Shown: in pieces, positions 36,001 to 43,464 of the stretch
How the letters are laid out: every line of letters begins with the position of its first letter
How positions within the stretch are numbered: the stretch's first letter is position 1
Notes under the pieces: generated by a model
Database searches by the model: none
Seen by the model: only the letters and a program-made list of their open reading frames with translations
Told to the model about the DNA's origin: nothing
Assembly: GCF_024256385.1 (NCBI RefSeq)
Contig: NZ_JAMLFW010000002.1
Span: forward strand, 1,364,001-1,428,000
Source: Anatilimnocola floriformis
GTDB lineage: Bacteria; Planctomycetota; Planctomycetia; Pirellulales; Pirellulaceae
Reading direction: 5' to 3'
DNA: 64,000 bases
Position numbers and translations under genes: made by a program

Positions 36001-38197
36001 TAACAGCGCCGACGGTTTCGCTTGTGCCAGCCGCATTGCCGATCATTTCCAAGCGACCTTGATTGATCGTGATGGCCGCCGCGTCGGTCAACCGGTCCTG
36101 CAGGTTCGTCGTGGTGTTGTCCAGCACGAGCGTGCCGTTCTGGATGGTGGTGGCGCTTACGTTCGAGAGCAACGTGCCATTGCCGGAAAACCGCACCGTA
36201 CCGCCGTCGGTGTTGGTTCCACCGATCGTCAGCGCGCCAGCAAAAGTCGCTGGGCCGGCGATGACGATTTCGCCAAGACCAGTTTTGGTCAGACCGGCAG
36301 CATTGCCGGCGAACAAACCTTCGGTAAAGCCACTCTGAAACGTGGTGACTTGATCGGTGTTGTAGTTGGTAATCGTCCGGCCAGCGGTCAACAACGTTTG
36401 TGTCGTGCTGGTGAACGCGATGTCGTTGCTGCCCAAGATCAACAGCGAACCATCGAGCGAGATCGGCCGATTGACCGTGCGATCGGCCCCCTGGGCCATG
36501 ATGTTGCCGCCGCTGATCGCGACCAGGCTGCTATTGCCGAATGCCGCATTGCTGCCGATTTCGGTGATGCCCGCCGTCAACCGCGTAGCGCCGGTGTACG
36601 TGTTGTTGCCGCTCACGCGCAACGTGCCCGTGCCAGTTTTGCTCCACATGCCGACGCTGCCGTCGGCGCTGCCGCCAATCAAGTTGGCCGAGATGATCAA
36701 GTCGGTGGCCGCATTGGCCAGCGCGGTGTCATTCACCGCAATCGTGTGCACGCCTGCCGTGGCTCCGCCGCCACCGATACCGGAGAAGAACGAACCGATA
36801 TCCAGGTTGCCGCCGGAGATCGTCGTGGCGGGACTCAAGCCGCTCGAGCCTTGAAAACCAGCATTCACGGTGATGTCGCCGAGCAACTTCACCGTAGCGC
36901 CGCCCAAGGTCACATCGGCCGAGTCGCTGCGGCTCTGCTGCAGGGTCAAGCTGCCGATGGTGTCATTAAAGCCGTTGAAATCGAGCGTGCCGTTGCCGAG
37001 CACGGTGACCGTATTCAACCCGGTTCCAAAGTAGTTCGTTTCCGGGATCTGATCGGCCGCCAGCAGCCGAACCCGGCCCGGGTTTGCCACGCCATCGCGG
37101 TTGTCGCCAATCGACAGCGCACCCGACAACGCCACGGCGCCGCCGGTCTTGCCGAGTTCCAGCGTTCCCTGCACAACGCTCACCAGGGCATTGGTTGTGT
37201 TGTCTGTCGAGCCCGAGAACCGCAGCGTACCCTGGCCGAACTTGAACAACTGGCCGTCGCTGGAGTTCGGAGTGTTGCGGATGCTGCCGGAAATATCGAG
37301 CGTACTGCCGAGGTTGACGCCGATGCTCGCATGGTTCGTAAGCGTAATGACGCCGCTCAGCGTGTTGCTGCCGCCCGTGCCGCGGAGAGCGCCGAGTGTC
37401 TCGTTGTCGAACCCCACGCCGTTAAGCGCGATGGTGATGTTCTCCGCGATATTCACGCCACCCTGCACTTGCAGAGCACCGCCACCGAGCACAATCGTGC
37501 CAGCCGTCGTCGCACCGAGCGCGGTGTTGCTGCGCGCGTTGATCGCACCCTGCGTGACCGTGATGATCCCGTCATAGGCCGAGTTGTTGCCCGCCAGAAT
37601 CAACGAGCCATCGCCGAGCTTGCTGATCGGGCCACTGCCCGAAACCGACCCGCCGATGTTCAGACTGCCGCGACCATCGATCGTCAGTGTCTGCAGGTTG
37701 GCGATGTTGACCGCGCCAAGCGTAATCGTCGCGCCGTCATTCGCCGAATAGAAAGTCTGCGCAGCGCCCAGCGTCAGGGGCGCCGTGAAGTTAGCACCGC
37801 TGCCCGGCGCGTTGTAAACAAAACCTTCGAGCAACGTGAGCGGCGCACCACTAATGTTGAAGGCCGCGTCAGAAACCGTCACCGAGCGAAACCGCGTTCC
37901 TGCCGCGAAATCGTTCACGCTCGTAAACACCGCAGCGCCCGTAGGAAACGCCAGGTTATCGTCCTGCTGCGGCGCGACACCACTTTGCCAGTTGGCCGCG
38001 GTCGTCCAATTGTTATCAGCGCCGCCGCCGACCCAAACCATGGTCGCCATCAGCGAGCGATTTTCGAGCTGCTCGAGAAACATCTTCCGCCGCACTTGTG
38101 GCGGCATGCGCCGCGGCTGCAGATGCTTGGCATCTTTCCGCTGAGTGTGAGCGCAGTTCGGACCCTGACCACGTTGACCGTAGGGGTTGCTATTCAT
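9005..38197 (-). CDS. Giant (9730-aa) LEPR-XLL surface protein with autotransporter-type beta-strand repeats and RTX-type C terminus
   Basis: One unbroken frame of 29.2 kb. Residues 1-52 have no classical hydrophobic signal peptide but contain [12 protein letters not shown], the LEPR-XLL-type signature found at the N terminus of large planctomycete exported proteins. The bulk is dozens of autotransporter-associated beta-strand repeats of the form GAGTLxLSGxNTxTGxTxVxxGTL, expected to stack as a right-handed beta helix. Interspersed are NEVQxL-type beta repeats, two PA14-like modules (about residues 3640-3800 and 5950-6150, each with YTGQFFDAD and GWHNIEIR), a 71-aa tandem repeat near 8260-8480 and a block of GGxGxDxL nonapeptides near 9440-9625 that would bind calcium. 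There is no autotransporter barrel, LPxTG or dockerin. The likely role is adhesion or a cell-surface fibre; this is inference. The start ATG at 38197 lacks a good Shine-Dalgarno. Confidence 0.85.
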   Translation of the reverse strand: MNSNPYGQRGQGPNCAHTQRKDAKHLQPRRMPPQVRRKMFLEQLENRSLMATMVWVGGGADNNWTTAANWQSGVAPQQDDNLAFPTGAAVFTSVNDFAAGTRFRSVTVSDAAFNISGAPLTLLEGFVYNAPGSGANFTAPLTLGAAQTFYSANDGATITLGAVNIANLQTLTIDGRGSLNIGGSVSGSGPISKLGDGSLILAGNNSAYDGIITVTQGAINARSNTALGATTAGTIVLGGGALQVQGGVNIAENITIALNGVGFDNETLGALRGTGGSNTLSGVITLTNHASIGVNLGSTLDISGSIRNTPNSSDGQLFKFGQGTLRFSGSTDNTTNALVSVVQGTLELGKTGGAVALSGALSIGDNRDGVANPGRVRLLAADQIPETNYFGTGLNTVTVLGNGTLDFNGFNDTIGSLTLQQSRSDSADVTLGGATVKLLGDITVNAGFQGSSGLSPATTISGGNLDIGSFFSGIGGGGATAGVHTIAVNDTALANAATDLIISANLIGGSADGSVGMWSKTGTGTLRVSGNNTYTGATRLTAGITEIGSNAAFGNSSLVAISGGNIMAQGADRTVNRPISLDGSLLILGSNDIAFTSTTQTLLTAGRTITNYNTDQVTTFQSGFTEGLFAGNAAGLTKTGLGEIVIAGPATFAGALTIGGTNTDGGTVRFSGNGTLLSNVSATTIQNGTLVLDNTTTNLQDRLTDAAAITINQGRLEMIGNAAGTSETVGAVTINNRGTLESETTGAGTTRLNLWSLTNNGQAELVGVGNALSDNGPNQISLLQAGPALTNNILLNAAVVGPGGSLDFATISGGQNGLALIPLPADGYVTSFDAANPTSNVKITSGTVNIDSRTVNALLLGPGVTLGGNGALTTLTVNGPIMFDGTSTLAVPYVQTPNASAAIYAEAGGSGTISGILTRTANVSAIGKFGEGTLTLSNANQFDGSFSVNQGVTKITNSAALGSPAGATTVNYGGQLQTAGNLNVLGEAVTLFGRGPNNTGALYSTSGNSVFTGAISLTSLATFDAYTLQPNSGFTTFSGTLINTDPGTSINWSGVQNTSSDIIKIGGGTLELSGVNPNTNANAPRLIEGTLFLNKAAGVNALGATGANFTIGNDAPGNSATLKYGGDNQLLSNTFTISSTGHIDLNGHDQILGTVNMSVGPNGAADISLGGASATINGNVTVHALGGSNPTGASITGGTLGLQLFNSTTATTRTFQVADGAAGTDLTISSTIVDGTGFVNVGLNKTGLGTLQLAGTSANTFSGTTTVSEGTLELNKTAGVNALSGPLTAGDNNIQSGFASSDVVRWLAANQVPDYNALVTVNGSGLLDFSGRNETIGAADGVTALAVTSGTVELGGATLVVNGNIATAATVDVAGLPANPDVFRAPEIRGGTIDLGSNFLRLIDIADRGELLVDAIISANLIGAADVRKQGAGNLLLSGSNNGLSGNFYIDNNPTLNQAALTVGSNTALGTGIVYPANTLQIATDGGARTLANRFISQDLRLSGGNNLRINGAFDMVVGATMTVFNAVTLEFAGGVGELVPGLALAKSGTGILNISAPALHSGATTINSAGGEILLTGGGTLANTSGVTVNLGGTLSIDNSTTTVADRVRNSANVTLAGGGIELVGGAAAVNEVVGTLQTNTNFTSLVSTNSTSAATKLSFAGLTRQANSFILFNGQSSDGDNLGSADSEVLFLNPPTNLLLNGILPFAAIRTKTGGAQDLDFAGYNALVGITPVAALTSLAGATASDNVKLSASAAVAAPTGVNAILIVGNGNTISGASAISVSSGLVLNFGGSNTISAPLNFGGQTATIATPSVNQRLTLSGVVNGDAGLTKLGVGALSLNGANTYAGTTTVAEGTLRIGNSSALGISANNTAAQGTTVVSGAALEIDGSGGAVNVGDEALNLNGVGFGYGNTNSTTLASGFTGAIRNIAGTNSWSGNINLYSAANNTVFNNEIDLGSDAGLLTLTGALSGTNPLNFRKVGAGALELGGSLPNTFTGGSAFVSEGTLQLNKAPGVTAFTAAFPIQVGDNVGGADADVLRLMNNDQIVDTNVVTVQGSGLLDLNGFSDTINTTLTLVNGWTAAEVTTGAGTLTINNGAFITVSNLGNTFGSLSAPRVTGNLALQTNGGAAATRTITTGDSINEIDLEIAAAITDGDLNANLQNVTTAGNGRLVLSGVNNFSGVTTIGAGRTQLTNASALGAVGAGAQTSVASGATLELAGVTINDELLTITGTGFGTRGALVAVPGSGASAWAGATATAGVITLSGATNIGVDTGASLNLNTVVAGDLTTNVVQKLLPGTLRFSGANANTFTNGTFRVIEGVLELNKTAGVNAVGATSLVLSASNDLGGQDADVIRWLQSEQIPSTGTVTLQVTNAGRMDLNAQTETIGNTAGNALQLFASVGGRATINNGTLILAGANDTSTIVASTGGSAASMVANSPGALIATSLDLGGARRQFNVADSALGQAELEVSGLISNGQVLKVGTAATLLLTNNSNSYAGFDEVQTIPVPTDGNFTVTFRGQTTPQFNSTGDTTGAALQTFLQTNLFGAGNVLVTRAGAAQPYVITFVGALAKRDLPVVTFAAGTTAPIAAPGATTETTIGGGTIINSFTSGNWGVNSIAVGANNALGTGGVSIRHAQNLTNIASLRTNETSIVLPNAVDITTTTGAGTNIVYGTVGQRVLPNTTLPTPTFTYANSVTVSTTNVAAATAFIINVGSSLNLPTATQIPTVIHTGAAHVAWLGQAANTALDLGNQTVNFRTFANEVTEISGNVIDTPTTAVQGTLTKNSGGGTADGEGVLILSGNNTFDGVLNVQEGILRAASNNALSNRIDTVQTFGVTASAGLTGTEVQQLTFAGGPSGTFTLTYNGNLSATVTYSAADVTSLQTALNTMFGAGNATAAFVNSSTYTITFTGALANANLQQFTVSALSVSGTVAASTNSDGGGNEVQTLTLGGTSGGTVTPQFFGVNATTAITYTAGVTTAASVLASLNSIPALNGNVTVIGANGGPFTVVFNAALAKANVSALVQGAATGGSTLTIATVSDGQGNEVQTLAPAGATGTVAYSLTVGAVTVTATPVLNAPFTGLTAAALQTHLNTIPALNGNVTVLGGTGGPFVVIFNNELANVDVPTLTATAVTATAGITAISNGIGNELQSLVFGGTSGGTVTPSYGGVLGTALTFTTGTSPTAAQVTTSLNSIAPLSGNVSVLGGNAGPFFVVFKNALATTNTAQIAQGATTGGSTLTTTTVSNGGQGNSFSITFGGQQSTSVFFNGLTPPSAAAVQSAINALPVMAALVGPSGGPVTVTSTVTGSTANYTLTFSGALSGFNQGVITVTPAGAVTNSTAAAVTVAGGGGTTVTAGAALEIAGNGVSISEPLTISGLGFNSVPTGAVRMIDRGVTDSNAFVGTIALAANAVIGVDRATNTLTQSGTSFITGGFALTKFGAGTLELNGTSSNNYTGGTFINQGTLLLNKQDTAGRVFQPNATGTGAVTIGDEGGSDILRWAATAGADQILGTANIVVTTSGLLDLATNSKSEFINALTMETGRLKAADVQTGTGRLTINGDVTVNANPFGGVGTTAAYPTATAANISGNLSLTGALVSSNSLGQFNAPQTFIVNTGATLNVPATISDLQSSGGFFPGLVEGRIAAANNTTTANPGGGFGILPRMGSAFSSGTGNPWNVNETWVYTGQFFDADNLVSFGTDIDDNAYVFIDGALVYTQGGNTSTTSGLIALGAGVGGGWHNIEIRVANTGGGGGANAANGWTNSYGVGIAPDGTIVLGTSGTAGNAFFLPIDNGTQNLFRSATGPAASVAKAGRGVLNITGNATYSGTTTINAQGGTLLLSGNGNLANTSAITINADSTLKIDNSATNSVTRIRDTAAVNMSGGTLWYVGNSGSASTELLGAMTLAANTQSYLRTDLGAGGGSSTALTFNGLTANAAATLNVFTNADFAIGSHEVRFTGTVPAGTGTGTAAFAFATITNTVTGTVDLVKDLDGVNGTPISFGKFLAADYASGNNIKATAATTLATTVNVLLVSGDGVVVTTNAAGTTISSGYVYNAGGEIVGNAISGAGALNFAAVAPVFATQGRGETQQLTVTGGSTGTITLTMPMSTSQSPAPTLGGTQVAPALPQTTISLDLATLTAGAIQSALEALPAIGSGNVLVTVLGGGLFAITFIGTLMGADLPQLQVNNNAVVTGGATISTTTGGGGTLTVNSAVTGTAAVRKERKGRLALAGNNTFSGALTINEGVVEAQNINALGTIAGGTTVNAGAALALNFSGAVTLAAEPLTINGSGYLNDNSGVLRAIGGGTITHAGAITELNANPAYATYFVDTATTLILTGGMTNNNTAGYTIKEGAGTLEIGGTTTNVGSGGNGMVVNDGTLRLNKPSGNVNKHFFIGNNDGVANSARVVYGAAAGGDQIVAGANITVNRDGQIDFANKADTFTSITVIDGSVINTGGTAGSGPTLTGGLTMAGGLVDMGAGAVTLQTNATIQPFGSTATISGNVILGSAVRTFTINDTNAVEDLVLNATVSSVTGGAFIKAGNGVLVLNGSNSVTGTNEVQTITIANSPTGGTFRLAYGGQLTGDIPFGATPALTAASIQTALDALVTIGAGNSLVAVATAGPPTYTFTVTFQGALAGIDVPLMQAAIGDTLTSAGTPQPTVAVATTTAGVTAWTVNAGVLAVGSADALGTAGNRTGLALGAGEIWAYGSNRTIDNTLLIGTSFTLGARRDSAVTGNTNVFAGVDVNGFNDPFDLTFSSTAKSVLNVASVSLAVQDPNTAVAINGPLGENIANLQTAGANLTKTGIGSLTLGGDNRFTGSTTVSTGKLILTSNNSLGIDRNEVQRLQLTTVGNFALSFTAPSLLGGQAATTTAAGFNDTTTAAAMQAALNALPSIGGVGGSVTVTRVVNAGIPGTVNWFIEFGGALAGTDVATLGVVAGTATPVASEIVKGNTNSVSVTAGAAIETNGNLAIGNKNLVLTTNSGQGSGFIGEQESFGKGHGSLVATSGNTTWGTGETPFNFTYTGTNQLLSFGANSGASLTLNGTMTNVTNVGGINKVGAGSLTLAGNATNFLAGVSMVNDGELVLNKTAGMDVFNGGTLQVGDNMGAGMDTLTLSSSEQIAHTVTVVGQTTSLIRTSVAQAASTTNEERTFTIGATAGQFTVTVGADVTPNLAFNANAATVQAALNALPGVAALGGVRVNFFSSGTNQLTYTVTFLNQTDVTLAFAVANGTTALSGGTGITSVGTVTDGGLSGRETLETAPTLVIGNGTAAGDISLAAGTTLVLGANLNVTVFSGASPSVAAGGARIDGGTILLIAPNQATTQRTLTVADSAAFADLTITSRISDGAAAGGLIKATANSRVVLNNAADNSDYTGALSINAGALRILQASGLGTVAGATTVAATGVLETDGGLTFGETLTLNGSGITSTGILGSVNAANTRFDSGALRVFNGNVTWNGNVNIGVANTVISVETGNSLNLTGVLANGGFTTVKSGAGTLQLSGATANTGAGTFHHYQGTLQLNKSGAAIAISNALIIGDSLGGNDADLVTYGALAGPNQIADGVAVTVLSSGQLDLSGSTSGSNETNVITVPAAVTHFYLNFNNYLTVPIVRATATGATIQAALEALPSIGVGNVAVTGVAGGPYTVTFQAALAKTDVNAISAVVSLGTGPVTFLPTNGVPTELITTLNLASGVGAAADVLIGGANTLSTTVVTVYGHTGANTSVSIPTGIVDLGGATRTFTVNDTAAASDLNLGATLGGTSAGALTKAGAGTLEMSGTQVNAYAGATTVNEGTLLLNRNLAAGAGSLILGNLTVGDNVGGPLDDVVRYGAAANGNIIADPVGVTVNSTGWLDLNNKTDGFGAAPIGSSTLATANGLSLVIGPSFSALVSTGTGTLNLLGNIAVTAAAGNQSEITTGAKITGLMSLGGGARAMTAVDTLADEELIVEAAISDGTSAGLTEAFLSSGGAIDTTTSSPGGPNQLFVRLGEAFSGTSIAPWAVNVTYVYTGQFFDADGIFAFAENIDDVARVTIDGVLRMNNGAFNVATTTGSTTGGNSTAAGTTTNANPNGGTTNFGMGPNGDGWHNIEIRLYNGSGGAGAVASSVGAGAPNWLATFGFGLNPTTLNLTSTDAANYILPADPGDSTLFRTVQGSLVTGGTGKIALAGNNTYTGSTTINNRETVLRNGGTLAGTSSVSVISTLPTATNVGATLTVDDSQGAPNANRINNTATLTMTGGTVGIPTVFNYIGNAANSSETFGATTLTTGNYSVFRSTTTGNGTNTVTSAGLTRGGANTFASFVGVNDDLGSADNKLIFTALGGTPAAPVLVPYGSVTTASGVVREAVHDTTFGVHAATAFKTSLNDPTLTATDFVRLTKSEVITTPKTVAGLIIAGDNITISGAGALTVSSGSIWMNGSGSAQSVISAPLTLGVTNTESIVQVEDGNSLTISGAVTFAGATNTLRKRGPGALTLSGANGTTLTGLISVEQGVLRAGSNDALGVVAQSTTVAAGATLEIAGGLTLGVGGANENIVLNGSGVNNTGAIRLADDATAGSTIGVAAAGTAITVNTNATLNTGASGFGLTVNGTLATASTLTKIGVGDLTLGGSAANVANVTVAQGNVNLAKTAAVAVAGTLTIGTDLGGDNAQTATVTGIAGQSATVSIASTGALNLNGIAFIATALTMSVGTSTSADVFSSTGVPTLTLNGNLTQQLVAGISGNAMGASPAATIAASVVLNLNNGNRTVTTADRSSINPLLSNTFVGVIGSDELVINAAVNGGGTAGALTTAGSGRLVLNSVGTYTNTGTILTIGGGIVAIRNPNALDGAATGTINISAAGATLELDTTTSLSTSRVISMSITGGTGATENLAGGMTSNNHGNIRVLKGTHTIGGTITVATSSPTLRGAPNTKLIFGGTYNMATFGTTINGGSTSTFEFQAPITGSGTFTVDGNLVQMTGTSTMTGATAISIIDNGSLEVNDTAGPIANRLADAAGISLNNGKLVYIGNAAGSTETVGALTLTGGTANAIESRTSGGTNALTFTGAFPATANTAVRFVGSGSDLGAGNQILFTATPTVTNGIVARATVTSSANQLDLATVTGAGPFRIEALPAGSYYTGALSAAPANANVLITANDASGASAAAINALLVRGGVTVSGAGTQALTGAAMVGSSGNNVISIGLSNTAETGFVVADNVLDVQGVISGTGMAPMKSGAGDLRLSGAAANTFTGAVNIGQGSITAAKSAALGTSSGATVQYNAAMRLDGGVTVAVPLTLLAFLDYSPNGGLINVSGSNVWANNIALNNSATAVNVQAGTLTVNGSLTGTSLMKIGAGGLILSGSGANSHTGNIMLVEGSLTLAKTAAVAAVPSGNLVVNPGLTVNVAPATGLGVTTAFDNQLGNGSNIRLLDGATLDLGGRSTAGNVTDITLHGATINTGGGVLNMAGSVFVNDNANSSVINGALNLSNVAHTFAVADGSNAADLLINAAITGGGATAGMLTKTGLGTLVLTEVNTYSGGTVVNLGTLELRNSLALGAVDAVPAPVPPTANSSTNGTTVAANATLRLNSNGGAAVAIADEVLTLNGSVFSTVNGGATLQSTAGNNSWSGQVLLANGVLGGNVLIETVSNLNLSGAISTLATSANNVGLAKIGNGTLTLSGSGANTYSGSTLVNAGTLALNKNGVAPFGDGLTVSSGATVSLLQANQLPDTSNLVLLGNAALNMNGFSDTVGTLTLTSGTAAANATAINTGVATLTLNSDLYLDVTGTGATAASLAGKLALGSVSREFNVAKLATGADLSIAAVISGSADLTKLNDGTLVFAAPTVNTFTGDVAVSQGTLWVNGTTSATTDYTVAQQATLGGSGTIGGTVTAVTGTATIPGGTVSPGTNNTAILTEAGTLTLNPFSIFPVQINGTVAGTDYDQLAVTTPASTVNLNNATLSVTGSYVVPTTPLQSFVIINNAGTDPVNGIFNGLPEASPIVTANGTYYITYQGGDGNDVVLNNQLVIYGTSGADTLIITTVPGGYTYQLNAQPVQNALVTVPVVFNGLDGDDVMIVNAGVNPIPEITYNGGNHNIPLTAGADPQDGDVLVVNGTSALTANYTVDGVVDANDNNGVLTIVGQNTITFSQLEPVLDVFGFGTVNITLPNANDVINIADGLDANTNLLPALRVTGSSGGVAFEGINLRNTTNVNIDTTTVDGNDTVTISSGTTAHGITNLTLGTGVGTDTVTATGALTVGGNLTINSQQIAVNATLTTGAAGTATLNAGTGGITTSGSGIDVVAQLLVATAAAGIDLDTTITTLTASSTNAAITIDETNGLAVNTVNSGTANTRLTLAAGAITDNNGSGTLNVTAALLDATGPGGIDLDTTITTLTAASTNAAISIRETNGLAVNTVAAGTGNVTLTLAAGAITDNNGNGTLNVTGGLLNATGPGGINLDTAVTTLTAATTNSAIAIRESNGLALNTVNAGTAAVSLLLAAGALTDNDADGNDGGTINITGSSIVLTAAAGIGGTDSLETATSSLSIDNSTSGNVAIYNTVGGLLTLSNIAPVTAGFAARNLGGTTTIVNKAGGLAVAGNVTSGGAITLSATDAATTGQDFNLSTGFTIQSTGGSVALSAGDNLTLPAGTTVQAASNVSLTVDAGVVDVGVGSLVTLAGTITAGTALVGDGNITIDMGADNDTLTANGATVATLNAAGDEIRITGGAGADVFNLGTAVSTATINAATTRIQGFDFGGTEGGIADLGDTFNIRISTVTAYEIEGDNPTTPPGDILNIDFTGVVGIATEIHGVPDTTISAPGFQGITYREIETSNSLGGSVNHVFDLNNFATGNVFDVQLLDANTMQVALDGTVIFQGGDDNVNSLTFAGRAATNDSVRIHGLASGQLLTETGALLGSGVLPTIDGVRKSVSSAFTNAQRTLPHGTNPPAIYFDGRGGTDSIVLDLPTARNVAYFSDSSAAGAGDLSVQAGAGPAIGLAATFVNLESVHILDRNGAGSSLLIDASGTAATANLSLANIADPAAPLYDALNPVNNTPAFGGTAGFVMPGASQLLGDGGVAATTFAGFQTVTVRGGAGAETINAIGVDGAPSIGGGALTSLTLDGGSTRNLADVEVVTDTGADTIRLQSLPATATATLLGRTGSDIFQLYNGSNTVDNIAGQVIIDGGDGNIGGNNDQLIIIDSGDLTGDTILIDTAAQVAPNYRIEGITSAAVDDIIYRNIDALTLTATAGNDVIDAKFIAQALHNHDLNTVSLSGWTGADQFLLFTSDQFGGSGVGVTPNMMPSGVNSISLYGDAPGNPNAGDGNDVFGETPLGLTGTGFTNVGLIVPDTTRMIRPSASTAISIDGGQPSGLPAPVSDVPGDVLNLDVTAVPNSAPLVVSTFSPGAVVSTFVQPLTWTQIEDINLVDQGKLTNVQMGDLFARTTGAADLVQLTRNPTAGNPNQVRLRITSTIANYSATNKTIIYGGGGNDNITQSNLTIPAEFYGEDGDDVLSGATNNDWLVGGIGNDRINGGSGDNVIWGDNAPTNPTDPTPQDGPVGGDDILSGLGGNDVFYGGAGADQVSAGGGNDYVYGGQGDDTLDGSDGDDRLYGGAGNDILSGATGNDLLSGGTGNDKLYGGTGNDVLIGGTGADLLDAGDGNDILVSGSVDNENSVWTSLATVGTYSPATYTNGTDNDAALLTLLAQWGTFGLRTTLGAITHDGDNDELIGGTGDDDFCWESIDVSDDNPNIAPSDFNRPGMGIDERFNPT
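9322..9868 (-). repeat. RTX/haemolysin-type calcium-binding repeats (C-terminal block of giant protein)
   Basis: Encodes about 18-20 nonapeptide-like units such as [17 protein letters not shown], with the acidic GxD positions well kept and one proline-rich interruption ([13 protein letters not shown]). Such blocks fold as calcium-filled parallel beta rolls and are associated with type I secretion. About 100 residues of unique sequence follow before the stop. Confidence 0.85.
12765..13420 (-). repeat. 213-bp in-frame tandem repeat inside the giant gene
   Basis: About three copies of a 71-residue unit (ITDNNGxGTLNVTxxLLxATGPGG... through LTLAAGA). Matching points (gtgatcgcac at 13008 and gtgatggcgc at 13221) are exactly 213 bp apart. 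The copies differ at scattered positions, so this is an older expansion that has kept the frame. Confidence 0.8.
19750..20345 (-). other. PA14-like module in the giant protein (second copy)
   Basis: Encodes [10 protein letters not shown], then [30 protein letters not shown] and [11 protein letters not shown], the pattern of a PA14-type carbohydrate-binding beta barrel as found in adhesins and glycosidases. It interrupts the stack of beta-strand repeats. Assignment is by pattern only. Confidence 0.6.
26790..27290 (-). other. PA14-like module in the giant protein (first copy)
   Basis: Encodes [34 protein letters not shown] and [15 protein letters not shown]. It shares the YTGQFFDAD and GWHNIEIR signatures with the copy encoded at 19750-20345, so the two arose by duplication. 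A sugar-binding role is inferred from the PA14 family. Confidence 0.6.
28130..29700 (-). repeat. Cluster of NEVQ-type beta repeats in the giant protein
   Basis: At least five near-contiguous units of about 85-95 residues with the pattern NE(V/L)Q-L[14 protein letters not shown], then [35 protein letters not shown]. Single diverged units occur elsewhere in the gene (near 21150-21430, 22480-22760, 23370-23660, 24170-24530 and 25640-25930). This repeat is widespread in giant planctomycete proteins; its function is unknown. Confidence 0.7.
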
Positions 38198-38348
38198 GTT
38201 GGAGAGGTTTTATTCGTACCGAAGGAGAGTTGACCGAACCGCGCAATCAGAGACAGGATCCATGGACCCGTTGGTGGTCAAAGAGCAGCTCTTGGCTGGC
38301 AGCGCAGGATTCCGTTAGTCCCGCGGTGAAAATCAAGTTGTTACCAGT

Positions 38349-38370
38349 ACATTCGCAATCCCGCGAATGT
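38349..38370. promoter_or_regulatory. Perfect hairpin in the leader of the giant gene
   Basis: ACATTCGC (38349-38356) and GCGAATGT (38363-38370) form an 8-bp stem with a 6-nt loop, about 150 bp upstream of the giant gene's ATG and within its predicted 5' leader. No T-run follows on the minus strand, so it may be a leader RNA structure or an operator rather than a terminator. Confidence 0.4.
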
Positions 38371-38467
38371 GCGCTTCTTTTGCCCGTTCCCTGCAGTCCT
38401 GCGCCCGAGCCACTTTACCGATTAGAAAAATTCACCGGATTGGTGGACTTAACCGGGCGACGCACTG

Positions 38468-38531
38468 ATTCTGCTTGAAACTGCGACAGAATGTCAATCA
38501 TTACGCGAGGATTAGTTCAATTTTCAACTAA
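38468..38531 (-). promoter_or_regulatory. Candidate promoter and upstream palindrome for the giant gene
   Basis: On the minus strand TTGACA (38497-38492) is followed after 18 bp by CAGAAT (38473-38468), giving a leader of about 260 nt to the ATG at 38197. Fifteen bp upstream of the -35 lies TTAGTT-N8-AACTAA (38512-38531), a possible activator or repressor site. Apart from this and the leader hairpin, I see nothing in the 454-bp gap before the RNase HI gene. Confidence 0.35.
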
Positions 38532-38651
38532 ACGTAACCGGCGCAGATACTTCGGTGACGAATAAACGTCGCGACAGATTGTCCTGTTCGGCCCTATAGA
38601 TTGGACCGCTGGCTGATTTAGAAGCAGTTACAGCCACCAGGCTGCCCCCAC

Positions 38652-39122
38652 TTACCGCTCCCGATACGCCGCCACGGCCAATTCATCGCAGCGGTCATTT
38701 TCCGGATGACCGCTATGACCGGCCACTCGTGTGAGCTTCATGTGAGGATGCTGGGCCTTCAACACATCCAGCTGTTTCCACAGGTCGTCGTTCTTTAGGG
38801 GTGCTAGCTTCCCCTTTTCCTTCCGCTTCCAGCCGTTCTTCTTCCAGCCTGCCATCCACTCTTCCAGCCCTTTGCGAACATACTCGCTGTCGGTCAAGAC
38901 TTCGACAAAGACATCGGGGCGGGTTAGCGCGGTCAGTCCCTGGATGACGGCCATCAGTTCCATGCGGTTGTTGGTCGTTTCGGCTTCAAAGCCGGAGTTC
39001 TCTTTGACCGTTCCCGACTTGGGATGCTTCAAAATATAAGCCCAGCCGCCTGGCCCGGGATTGCCGCCGCAGGCTCCATCGGTAAAGAGGAGTACTTCTG
39101 GCCCAGAGGATGATTCAGGCAT
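38652..39122 (-). CDS. rnhA: Ribonuclease HI
   Basis: 156 residues, the usual length for bacterial RNase HI. The four catalytic acids are present: D15 in FTDGACGGNPGPGGW, E55 in TTNNRMELMAVI, D78 in LTDSEYV and D146 in NDRCDELA, with the catalytic-loop histidine H136 in AGHSGHPEN. The basic protrusion GWKKNGWKRKEKGK, which contacts the RNA/DNA hybrid, is also present. It degrades the RNA strand of RNA/DNA hybrids in the cytoplasm. It starts 3 bp after the transglutaminase gene stop, so the two are probably co-transcribed although functionally unrelated. Confidence 0.96.
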   Translation of the reverse strand: MPESSSGPEVLLFTDGACGGNPGPGGWAYILKHPKSGTVKENSGFEAETTNNRMELMAVIQGLTALTRPDVFVEVLTDSEYVRKGLEEWMAGWKKNGWKRKEKGKLAPLKNDDLWKQLDVLKAQHPHMKLTRVAGHSGHPENDRCDELAVAAYRER

Positions 39123-39125
39123 GAC

Positions 39126-41612
39126 TTAGCTAACGGCAGAGGTTGCGGGGCGAGGCTGATCTGAACTACGAAGTTGTGCCCGGCTGAGTTCGCCCAGGGC
39201 GTGAGTAACCCTGTGCTGTTCGGACTGACTTAACGGCACGCCGCCAAACCGAACCCGATGATAACAGTCGACAATCGGATCCAGAACAGCAGTGGGTAAG
39301 ACCAACCACTCCCCGGCCAGGTTCGCCATGTCTCGCGCCGTCGCTTGCGGCGGCACTTTGATTCCCCGCCGGGCCAAGATCCGTGTCAGCTCCACAAAGA
39401 AATCCGGCGCTTGATCGATCGACTCGCGCTTGGCCGACCGCCGTTGCTGCCAGTACCAGCGAACCGCCAGCAACAATCCTCCCGCCGCTGCCGGCGCGAC
39501 AGTCATCAGCCCGAGCAGCAGCGCATACTTGAACCACGGCGGACCACCACTGCCCGGCGAGTCACTGGCCGTCGCTGCCATCTCGCGCGAACCATCTTTC
39601 GAACGCAACGACTTCTGCAGCCAACGTTGCCAGGCCGTGCCGTCGAGCGCCGCAGGAAACATCTCGCGCGAGCGACTGGTGATGGGCTCCAGCACCGAGT
39701 CTTGCCGGCCGGAGTTCAGCCCCAGCACATAGTCGCGCCACAAGTAATCGGCGTAGTCAAAAATGTCGTGCACCTGCGTCGCCAGATTCGCCTTCTCGAG
39801 CGCCGCTTCTTCCTCGCTCGACGCCGGCGTGGGATCCAATCGATACCAGGCGCCGCTGCCGCTGGGCTTACCGGCGATTTCGTCTGGCGACAACTCATCA
39901 GCCGTCAGCAACACTTCGACCCAGGCATGAGCATGCTTCTGGCGGACCAGATAGTAATGCCCCACGGCGTTCCAATCGCCACCCTTGTAACCCACGACCA
40001 GGCGGGCAGGAATTCCTTGGCTGCGCAACATCATCACCAGCGCACTCGCAAACAGTTCGCAGTGCCCGCGGTGACTCACGCCGATGAAGTGCTCCAACGG
40101 ATCTTGCTCCGTTTCGGTCGCGTTTTCTTCCGGCCCATCAAACTGCAGCGCGTAGTGATACTTGCCGGAAATGAACAGGTGATTCCGCAGCGCGAGCGCT
40201 TGCATCAAATGCGATTCATCGGCGATCCGTTGCGAATGAATGACCTCATCGGCGACCTTCTGGATCTGCGGAAACCGGGTGGCATCGAACTCGCGATGCT
40301 TGCGGTAATCCTCCACGAAGTCGTTGAAATCCTGCTTGTTTCCCGGGTTGTAATGCGGAATCGCCGGCAGTTGCCGACCGTTGTGAATCGCGAGCGTGCC
40401 GATCGCATACCGCAATTCCCGCAGCAGGCTCAGCTGTTCTTCGTTGCCGTTGCGCAGCAGGCGGGGAACTCGTTTCCTATCGTCGACCCAGCTCGGCGTT
40501 TCGGGCAGGCGGATCACCGGAAACATCGCGAACAATGATTTTGCCTGCACGCCATCCAGCACGATTTCTTGCTTCACGAAATCGTCGGGAGTCTTGGCTT
40601 CACTGACATGCACGCTCAAGCCCCGCGTCCGCATGTCGTCGCGATACGACCACCGCCCGCCCTGTTCATTCCGTTGATAATGGTTCAGCACCTGGCCGTG
40701 AAAATAAGGTTCGGCCGTCAATTGCATCGCGCGGTTATTCTGGGGGTTCACAAAGCTCACGCGCATCACCGGCTGATCGCTGAACTTCAGATTTCCCGAT
40801 GTCTGCAACACGACATCGCCGCTGAAACCACTCACCGTGCTACGGCCACGACCCATCTGCCACACAGCTTCGCTCAGCCGCGGCGCGGTGAAGAAAAAGA
40901 CGAGCGTAAACACCAGACTGCCGAGCGTGATCATCAACACGTTACGGGCCAGCCATGGCCCGCGCACCCAATGCTCCAGTTGCAGTTGTCGTGCAGTCGA
41001 AGATTGTTGCCGCGGCGGATCGAGCAATCGATGGAGCGACGTCGCCGATTTCGCCGGCGCGCGCGGCGTGTCTTCATCCACTACATCGCGCTGATAACAA
41101 AGCAGAATCATGCTGGCGATCGCCGTCGCCATATAAATGGTCAGCAACAGCCCAAACTGCGGCCCCATCGCCAGCGCTGCCGCCACCACCACCTGCAACA
41201 CGCTCAGCACCAGCAGCTGCCAATGCACCCGCCGGCTCTTCAGCTGAAAGACGAGCACCACCTGCAGATAGATGAGCATGTGCGAAATGGTCAGCAGCTG
41301 CGCCTCGCGATCGCGAGTCAACCGCATGAACTCGCGAAACGTCCAAGCCACCGACAACAGCGCCGCCAGATTGCCCAGCCCGCGCGGCACCTGCACCCAG
41401 CCATACCAATCGGTCACCACCAGCGCGACCACGGCAGCCAAACCGAGCGCATAGGGAAACCAAGTCTGGTCCCCGGTCAGCACCAAAAACAACGCCCCCA
41501 GCACCGCCAGGCCCGCCGTCGTCAGTTGCAGCCAGCGCTGAAGATTCACAGAAATCGCCCCGTCCAAAAATGACCACCGCCGTTGATTATAGACACCCGC
41601 CGATCTGCCCAT
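39126..41612 (-). CDS. TgpA-like transmembrane transglutaminase
   Basis: 828 residues. The N-terminal 245 residues carry about seven transmembrane segments (DUF3488-type), a periplasmic region follows, and the transglutaminase core is near 460-600 with the catalytic triad C518 in RGHCELFASALVMM, H562 in HAHAWVEV and D593 in YRLDPTPA. A last transmembrane helix lies near 700-725 and the cytoplasmic tail resembles DUF4129. This is the TgpA architecture, a membrane protease/transglutaminase of unclear substrate. The usual partners (MoxR ATPase and DUF58 protein) are not in this window. The ATG at 41612 was kept; a later start near residue 18 is possible. The upstream 620 bp is unusually rich in repeats and could regulate it. 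Confidence 0.88.
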   Translation of the reverse strand: MGRSAGVYNQRRWSFLDGAISVNLQRWLQLTTAGLAVLGALFLVLTGDQTWFPYALGLAAVVALVVTDWYGWVQVPRGLGNLAALLSVAWTFREFMRLTRDREAQLLTISHMLIYLQVVLVFQLKSRRVHWQLLVLSVLQVVVAAALAMGPQFGLLLTIYMATAIASMILLCYQRDVVDEDTPRAPAKSATSLHRLLDPPRQQSSTARQLQLEHWVRGPWLARNVLMITLGSLVFTLVFFFTAPRLSEAVWQMGRGRSTVSGFSGDVVLQTSGNLKFSDQPVMRVSFVNPQNNRAMQLTAEPYFHGQVLNHYQRNEQGGRWSYRDDMRTRGLSVHVSEAKTPDDFVKQEIVLDGVQAKSLFAMFPVIRLPETPSWVDDRKRVPRLLRNGNEEQLSLLRELRYAIGTLAIHNGRQLPAIPHYNPGNKQDFNDFVEDYRKHREFDATRFPQIQKVADEVIHSQRIADESHLMQALALRNHLFISGKYHYALQFDGPEENATETEQDPLEHFIGVSHRGHCELFASALVMMLRSQGIPARLVVGYKGGDWNAVGHYYLVRQKHAHAWVEVLLTADELSPDEIAGKPSGSGAWYRLDPTPASSEEEAALEKANLATQVHDIFDYADYLWRDYVLGLNSGRQDSVLEPITSRSREMFPAALDGTAWQRWLQKSLRSKDGSREMAATASDSPGSGGPPWFKYALLLGLMTVAPAAAGGLLLAVRWYWQQRRSAKRESIDQAPDFFVELTRILARRGIKVPPQATARDMANLAGEWLVLPTAVLDPIVDCYHRVRFGGVPLSQSEQHRVTHALGELSRAQLRSSDQPRPATSAVS

Positions 41613-41741
41613 CGCCCCGAGCCGATACTTCTGCCGATATCCCCTCTTTCAGACGATGGTTATATAACAGATGATAACAATTTAGATTTTCTCTAAGTCG
41701 TATTCATTAAATGACTTGCGAAATTTTGACGCGCCAAAGGT

Positions 41742-41894
41742 ATAACCTTTTATAACCTCTCCATAACCCCAGCATCCTCCTCGACATTCCGCCGGAAAAT
41801 ATAACCGTTATAATCATTTTCAAATTGACGTAACCAATTTCAGTGGTTCATGTTATGTCAATTCGTTCGGTCTGACTCATAACCTTTTATAACC
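41742..41894. repeat. Cluster of six ATAACC direct repeats
   Basis: ATAACC occurs at 41742, 41752, 41763, 41801, 41879 and 41889, and its complement GGTTAT at 41658. Spacing within the two groups is 10, 11 and 10 bp, one helical turn, as in sites for transcription factors or iteron-type binding proteins. Two sub-blocks are the identical ATAACC-TTTT-ATAACC. The flanking DNA is much more AT-rich than the rest of the window. Confidence 0.65.
41823..41863. repeat. 41-bp imperfect palindrome inside the ATAACC cluster
   Basis: AATTGACGTAAC (41823-41834) and GTTATGTCAATT (41852-41863) are inverted repeats matching at 11 of 12 positions. The palindrome sits between the two groups of ATAACC repeats and could be a regulator or recombinase site. 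Confidence 0.6.
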
Positions 41895-41911
41895 CCGCCG
41901 ATTTCCGGCAG

Positions 41912-41999
41912 GGCGAGGCTCCCGCCGAGCCGTCACGGTGGGAATTCACTGGCTGTCGGCGACTGCATTCGACCGGCGCGGCTCGGCAGGAGCCGCGCC
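41912..41999. repeat. REP-like GC-rich inverted repeat pair
   Basis: GGCGAGGCTCCCGCCGAGCCG (first and last bases 41912 and 41932) and its inverse at 41979-41999 match at 19 of 21 positions. Each arm is itself a small hairpin (GGCTC/GAGCC). The sequence type is typical of intergenic REP/BIME-like elements in planctomycete genomes. Confidence 0.6.
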
Positions 42000-42096
42000 C
42001 TCCCGAATAGCGATCTCACTTCCCTCCCAAGAAATGCAGCAACCCACCGCGCTGGTAACCCCAGCCGATGGTTGCACATTCTCGAAGCTCGATCGC

Positions 42097-42130
42097 TAAG
42101 TGATTGTATACTAATGTTCACTTATGTCAA
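42097..42130 (-). promoter_or_regulatory. Strong promoter with operator-like inverted repeat
   Basis: On the minus strand a consensus TTGACA (42130-42125) and TACAAT (42108-42103) are 16 bp apart. TAAGTGA (42097-42103) and TCACTTA (42118-42124) form a perfect inverted repeat with a 14-bp gap that covers the spacer and -10, the usual position of a repressor site. It points away from the transposase toward the transglutaminase gene 480 bp further on; no convincing ORF lies between. Confidence 0.55.
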
Positions 42131-42194
42131 GCTCGGTAGTGGTCGACTAAGTGGACCTGCGAAAAATCTGAAAATAATTTTACCACAAGAAATG

Positions 42195-42221
42195 AAAAAG
42201 CCCCGCCATTTCTGACGGGGC
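42195..42221 (-). terminator. Intrinsic terminator of the transposase gene
   Basis: On the minus strand a 9-bp stem GCCCCGTCA / TGGCGGGGC (one G-U pair) closes a GAAA tetraloop and is followed by TTTTTC. It begins 11 bp after the transposase stop. Confidence 0.9.
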
Positions 42222-42231
42222 CGACTGGCGA

Positions 42232-43260
42232 CTAGTTGTCGCCTATCCGCTCGATCGCTTCGATGATCGATGGTCGCTTTGGTTCAGGCTTCACGTAGGT
42301 GCCAACCGCTTCGATCATTTCGGCAATCGTCCACTGCCGATCTGCCAGACCTGCCGCTTGTGCTGGCGTCGACTTAATCGTGCCGTGCATCGCGACGTAG
42401 TTGTAGTGCATGAAGAACAAAGCCAAGGCCGCTTCGTGGTGCTCGTGCGACTTGCTGAAGCCGTTCGTCAACCGAGTGAACCGACGCATGCCCATGCGAA
42501 TCGTCAGATTGAAACGTTCGCTGTGGCTGGTGTTCATGCGGCTCTCGTCTGGCTTGCCAGCGATAGTCCGCAGTTTCATTTCGACTATCTTCGCGGGGCT
42601 GTAGCGGGTCTGATCGCCAGCGCTCGCGAATATCTTGATGACCATGCCGTAGTCGGCGTTCGGGAAGTGATTCGGGATCAGGTGCTTGTAGGGCTTCCAA
42701 CCGTCGCTGCTGATCTGGCAGCGGCCTTTCTCGCAAGCCCGCTGGAGCTTCTGCACGAACTCCAAACCGTTCTGGTGAGTCCGCTCGCCTGAATGCCAAG
42801 CGAGGATGAGCCGCGTGTTGCGCTCGAAGCCGACATAGCAGTAGTTGTCACCGCAGCTGCCAACCGGCAGGCTGTTAATCTTGCGGGTCCGCTCCTTCAT
42901 CATGCAGAAGCTCCAAAGTTCGTCGACGCTCACGTCCTTCACTGGCTGGCCGACGATCACGTTTTCGAGGAATGTCTTGCAGCGCTGGCCAACGGTCAGC
43001 AGCAATTCGAGAATCGTGTCTTTGCAGACACCCGACAAACGCGAAGTAGCACGGATGCTCAACCCTTCGCAAAGCATGCTGATGACCTGCGCCGACTTCT
43101 CAACTCCAAGCCTCATGCCGCTGAGCACCTTCGTGCTGTGCGTGAACCGCTTACCGCATTCCAAGCACTTGTAGCGCTGCGTTCCGCACTTCGTCATCCC
43201 GCTCTTCTTGCTCCGGGGGTGATTGCATTCTGGGAGACCGATCATAGGGACAGCCTTCAA
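42232..43260 (-). CDS. IS1-family type transposase (single frame)
   Basis: 342 residues. An N-terminal zinc ribbon has C12, H14 or C25, then C32 and C35 in KCLECGKRF; a helix-turn-helix region is at about 53-92 (LCEGLSIRATSRLSGV). The catalytic acids of the DDE core appear as D113 in SVDELWSF, D186 in SSDGWKPY and E248 in HSERFNLTIRMGMRR, followed by the basic RRFTRLTNGFSKS motif and HHEAALALFFMHYNY that typify IS1 InsB. Unlike IS1 itself, the zinc-finger and catalytic parts are in one frame, so no programmed frameshift is needed. The frame is intact and all catalytic residues are present. Base use is less GC-rich than that of its neighbours, consistent with recent arrival. Confidence 0.88.
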   Translation of the reverse strand: MKAVPMIGLPECNHPRSKKSGMTKCGTQRYKCLECGKRFTHSTKVLSGMRLGVEKSAQVISMLCEGLSIRATSRLSGVCKDTILELLLTVGQRCKTFLENVIVGQPVKDVSVDELWSFCMMKERTRKINSLPVGSCGDNYCYVGFERNTRLILAWHSGERTHQNGLEFVQKLQRACEKGRCQISSDGWKPYKHLIPNHFPNADYGMVIKIFASAGDQTRYSPAKIVEMKLRTIAGKPDESRMNTSHSERFNLTIRMGMRRFTRLTNGFSKSHEHHEAALALFFMHYNYVAMHGTIKSTPAQAAGLADRQWTIAEMIEAVGTYVKPEPKRPSIIEAIERIGDN

Positions 43261-43284
43261 AGTTGCGGCTGCCTCGCTTATGAT
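43256..43284 (+). promoter_or_regulatory. Candidate promoter divergent from the transposase
   Basis: TTCAAA (43256-43261) and TATGAT (43279-43284) are 17 bp apart on the plus strand, so transcription would begin near 43291 and stop at the terminator ending at 43372. The -35 match is only 4 of 6. Confidence 0.35.
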
Positions 43285-43290
43285 TCCAGT

Positions 43291-43372
43291 TACTACGCTG
43301 GGGAATCGGGCGAACAGCCTGGTTTTCTTTGCTGGCCCAGTTCGACCTTGCCGGGTTGGACTGGGCTTTTTT
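43291..43372 (+). ncRNA. Possible ~82-nt small RNA or attenuated leader
   Basis: Defined by the candidate promoter at 43256-43284 and the strong terminator at 43335-43372; there is no ORF of note in it. GGGCGAAC at 43308-43315 can pair (7 of 8) with GTTCGACC at 43340-43347, the left arm of the terminator stem, so the RNA could switch between terminator and anti-terminator folds. It could be a leader controlling the ribbon-helix-helix gene at 43465, or a regulatory RNA of the insertion sequence. Confidence 0.25.
43335..43372 (+). terminator. Intrinsic terminator on the plus strand
   Basis: A 13-bp stem, GCCCAGTTCGACC (43335-43347) with GGTTGGACTGGGC (43354-43366), contains two G-U pairs, has a 6-nt loop and is followed directly by six Ts. 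No plus-strand protein gene ends here, which suggests either a small RNA or the remains of a gene displaced by insertion. Confidence 0.8.
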
Positions 43373-43379
43373 CGTGGGC

Positions 43380-43437
43380 TTGCCGGCCCGCGTTGATTTC
43401 TATTATATTAGAATCATGTTCGCCGTCAACATGATTC
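43380..43437 (+). promoter_or_regulatory. Promoter and perfect palindromic operator of the RHH gene
   Basis: GAATCATGTT (43411-43420) and AACATGATTC (43428-43437) are perfect 10-bp inverted repeats separated by 7 bp. Just upstream TTGCCG (43380-43385) and TATATT (43404-43409) are 18 bp apart, placing the start site inside the palindrome. The downstream gene encodes a ribbon-helix-helix protein, a family that commonly autoregulates by binding such repeats. Confidence 0.65.
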
Positions 43438-43464
43438 GATTATATTTCTTTCAAGGAGTGGAAA

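Larger units (their letters stand above)
42135..43299. mobile_element. IS1-type insertion sequence, ends uncertain
   Basis: The transposase and its terminator form the core. Candidate ends are GGTAGTGG at 42135 and an inverted GTAGTAAC near 43292-43299, which share only GTAGT and flanking bases; no target-site duplication is evident. The true ends could be further out, or the copy may be degenerate at its tips. Confidence 0.35.

Noticed and set aside
34265-38233. 1322-codon open frame on the plus strand over the giant gene
   Set aside because: It lies antisense to the giant protein gene, is rich in Arg, His and Gln with no domain, and is explained by GC-rich codons of the opposite strand; the minus-strand repeats are unmistakable.
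41933-42121. 62-codon minus-strand frame after the regulated promoter
   Set aside because: It would start with a GTG inside the promoter spacer and runs through the REP-like inverted repeat; composition is not protein-like.
42097-43300. Perfect terminal inverted repeats and target duplication for the insertion sequence
   Set aside because: I compared both flanks and found only GTAGT-level similarity and no flanking duplication, so the element's ends remain unassigned.
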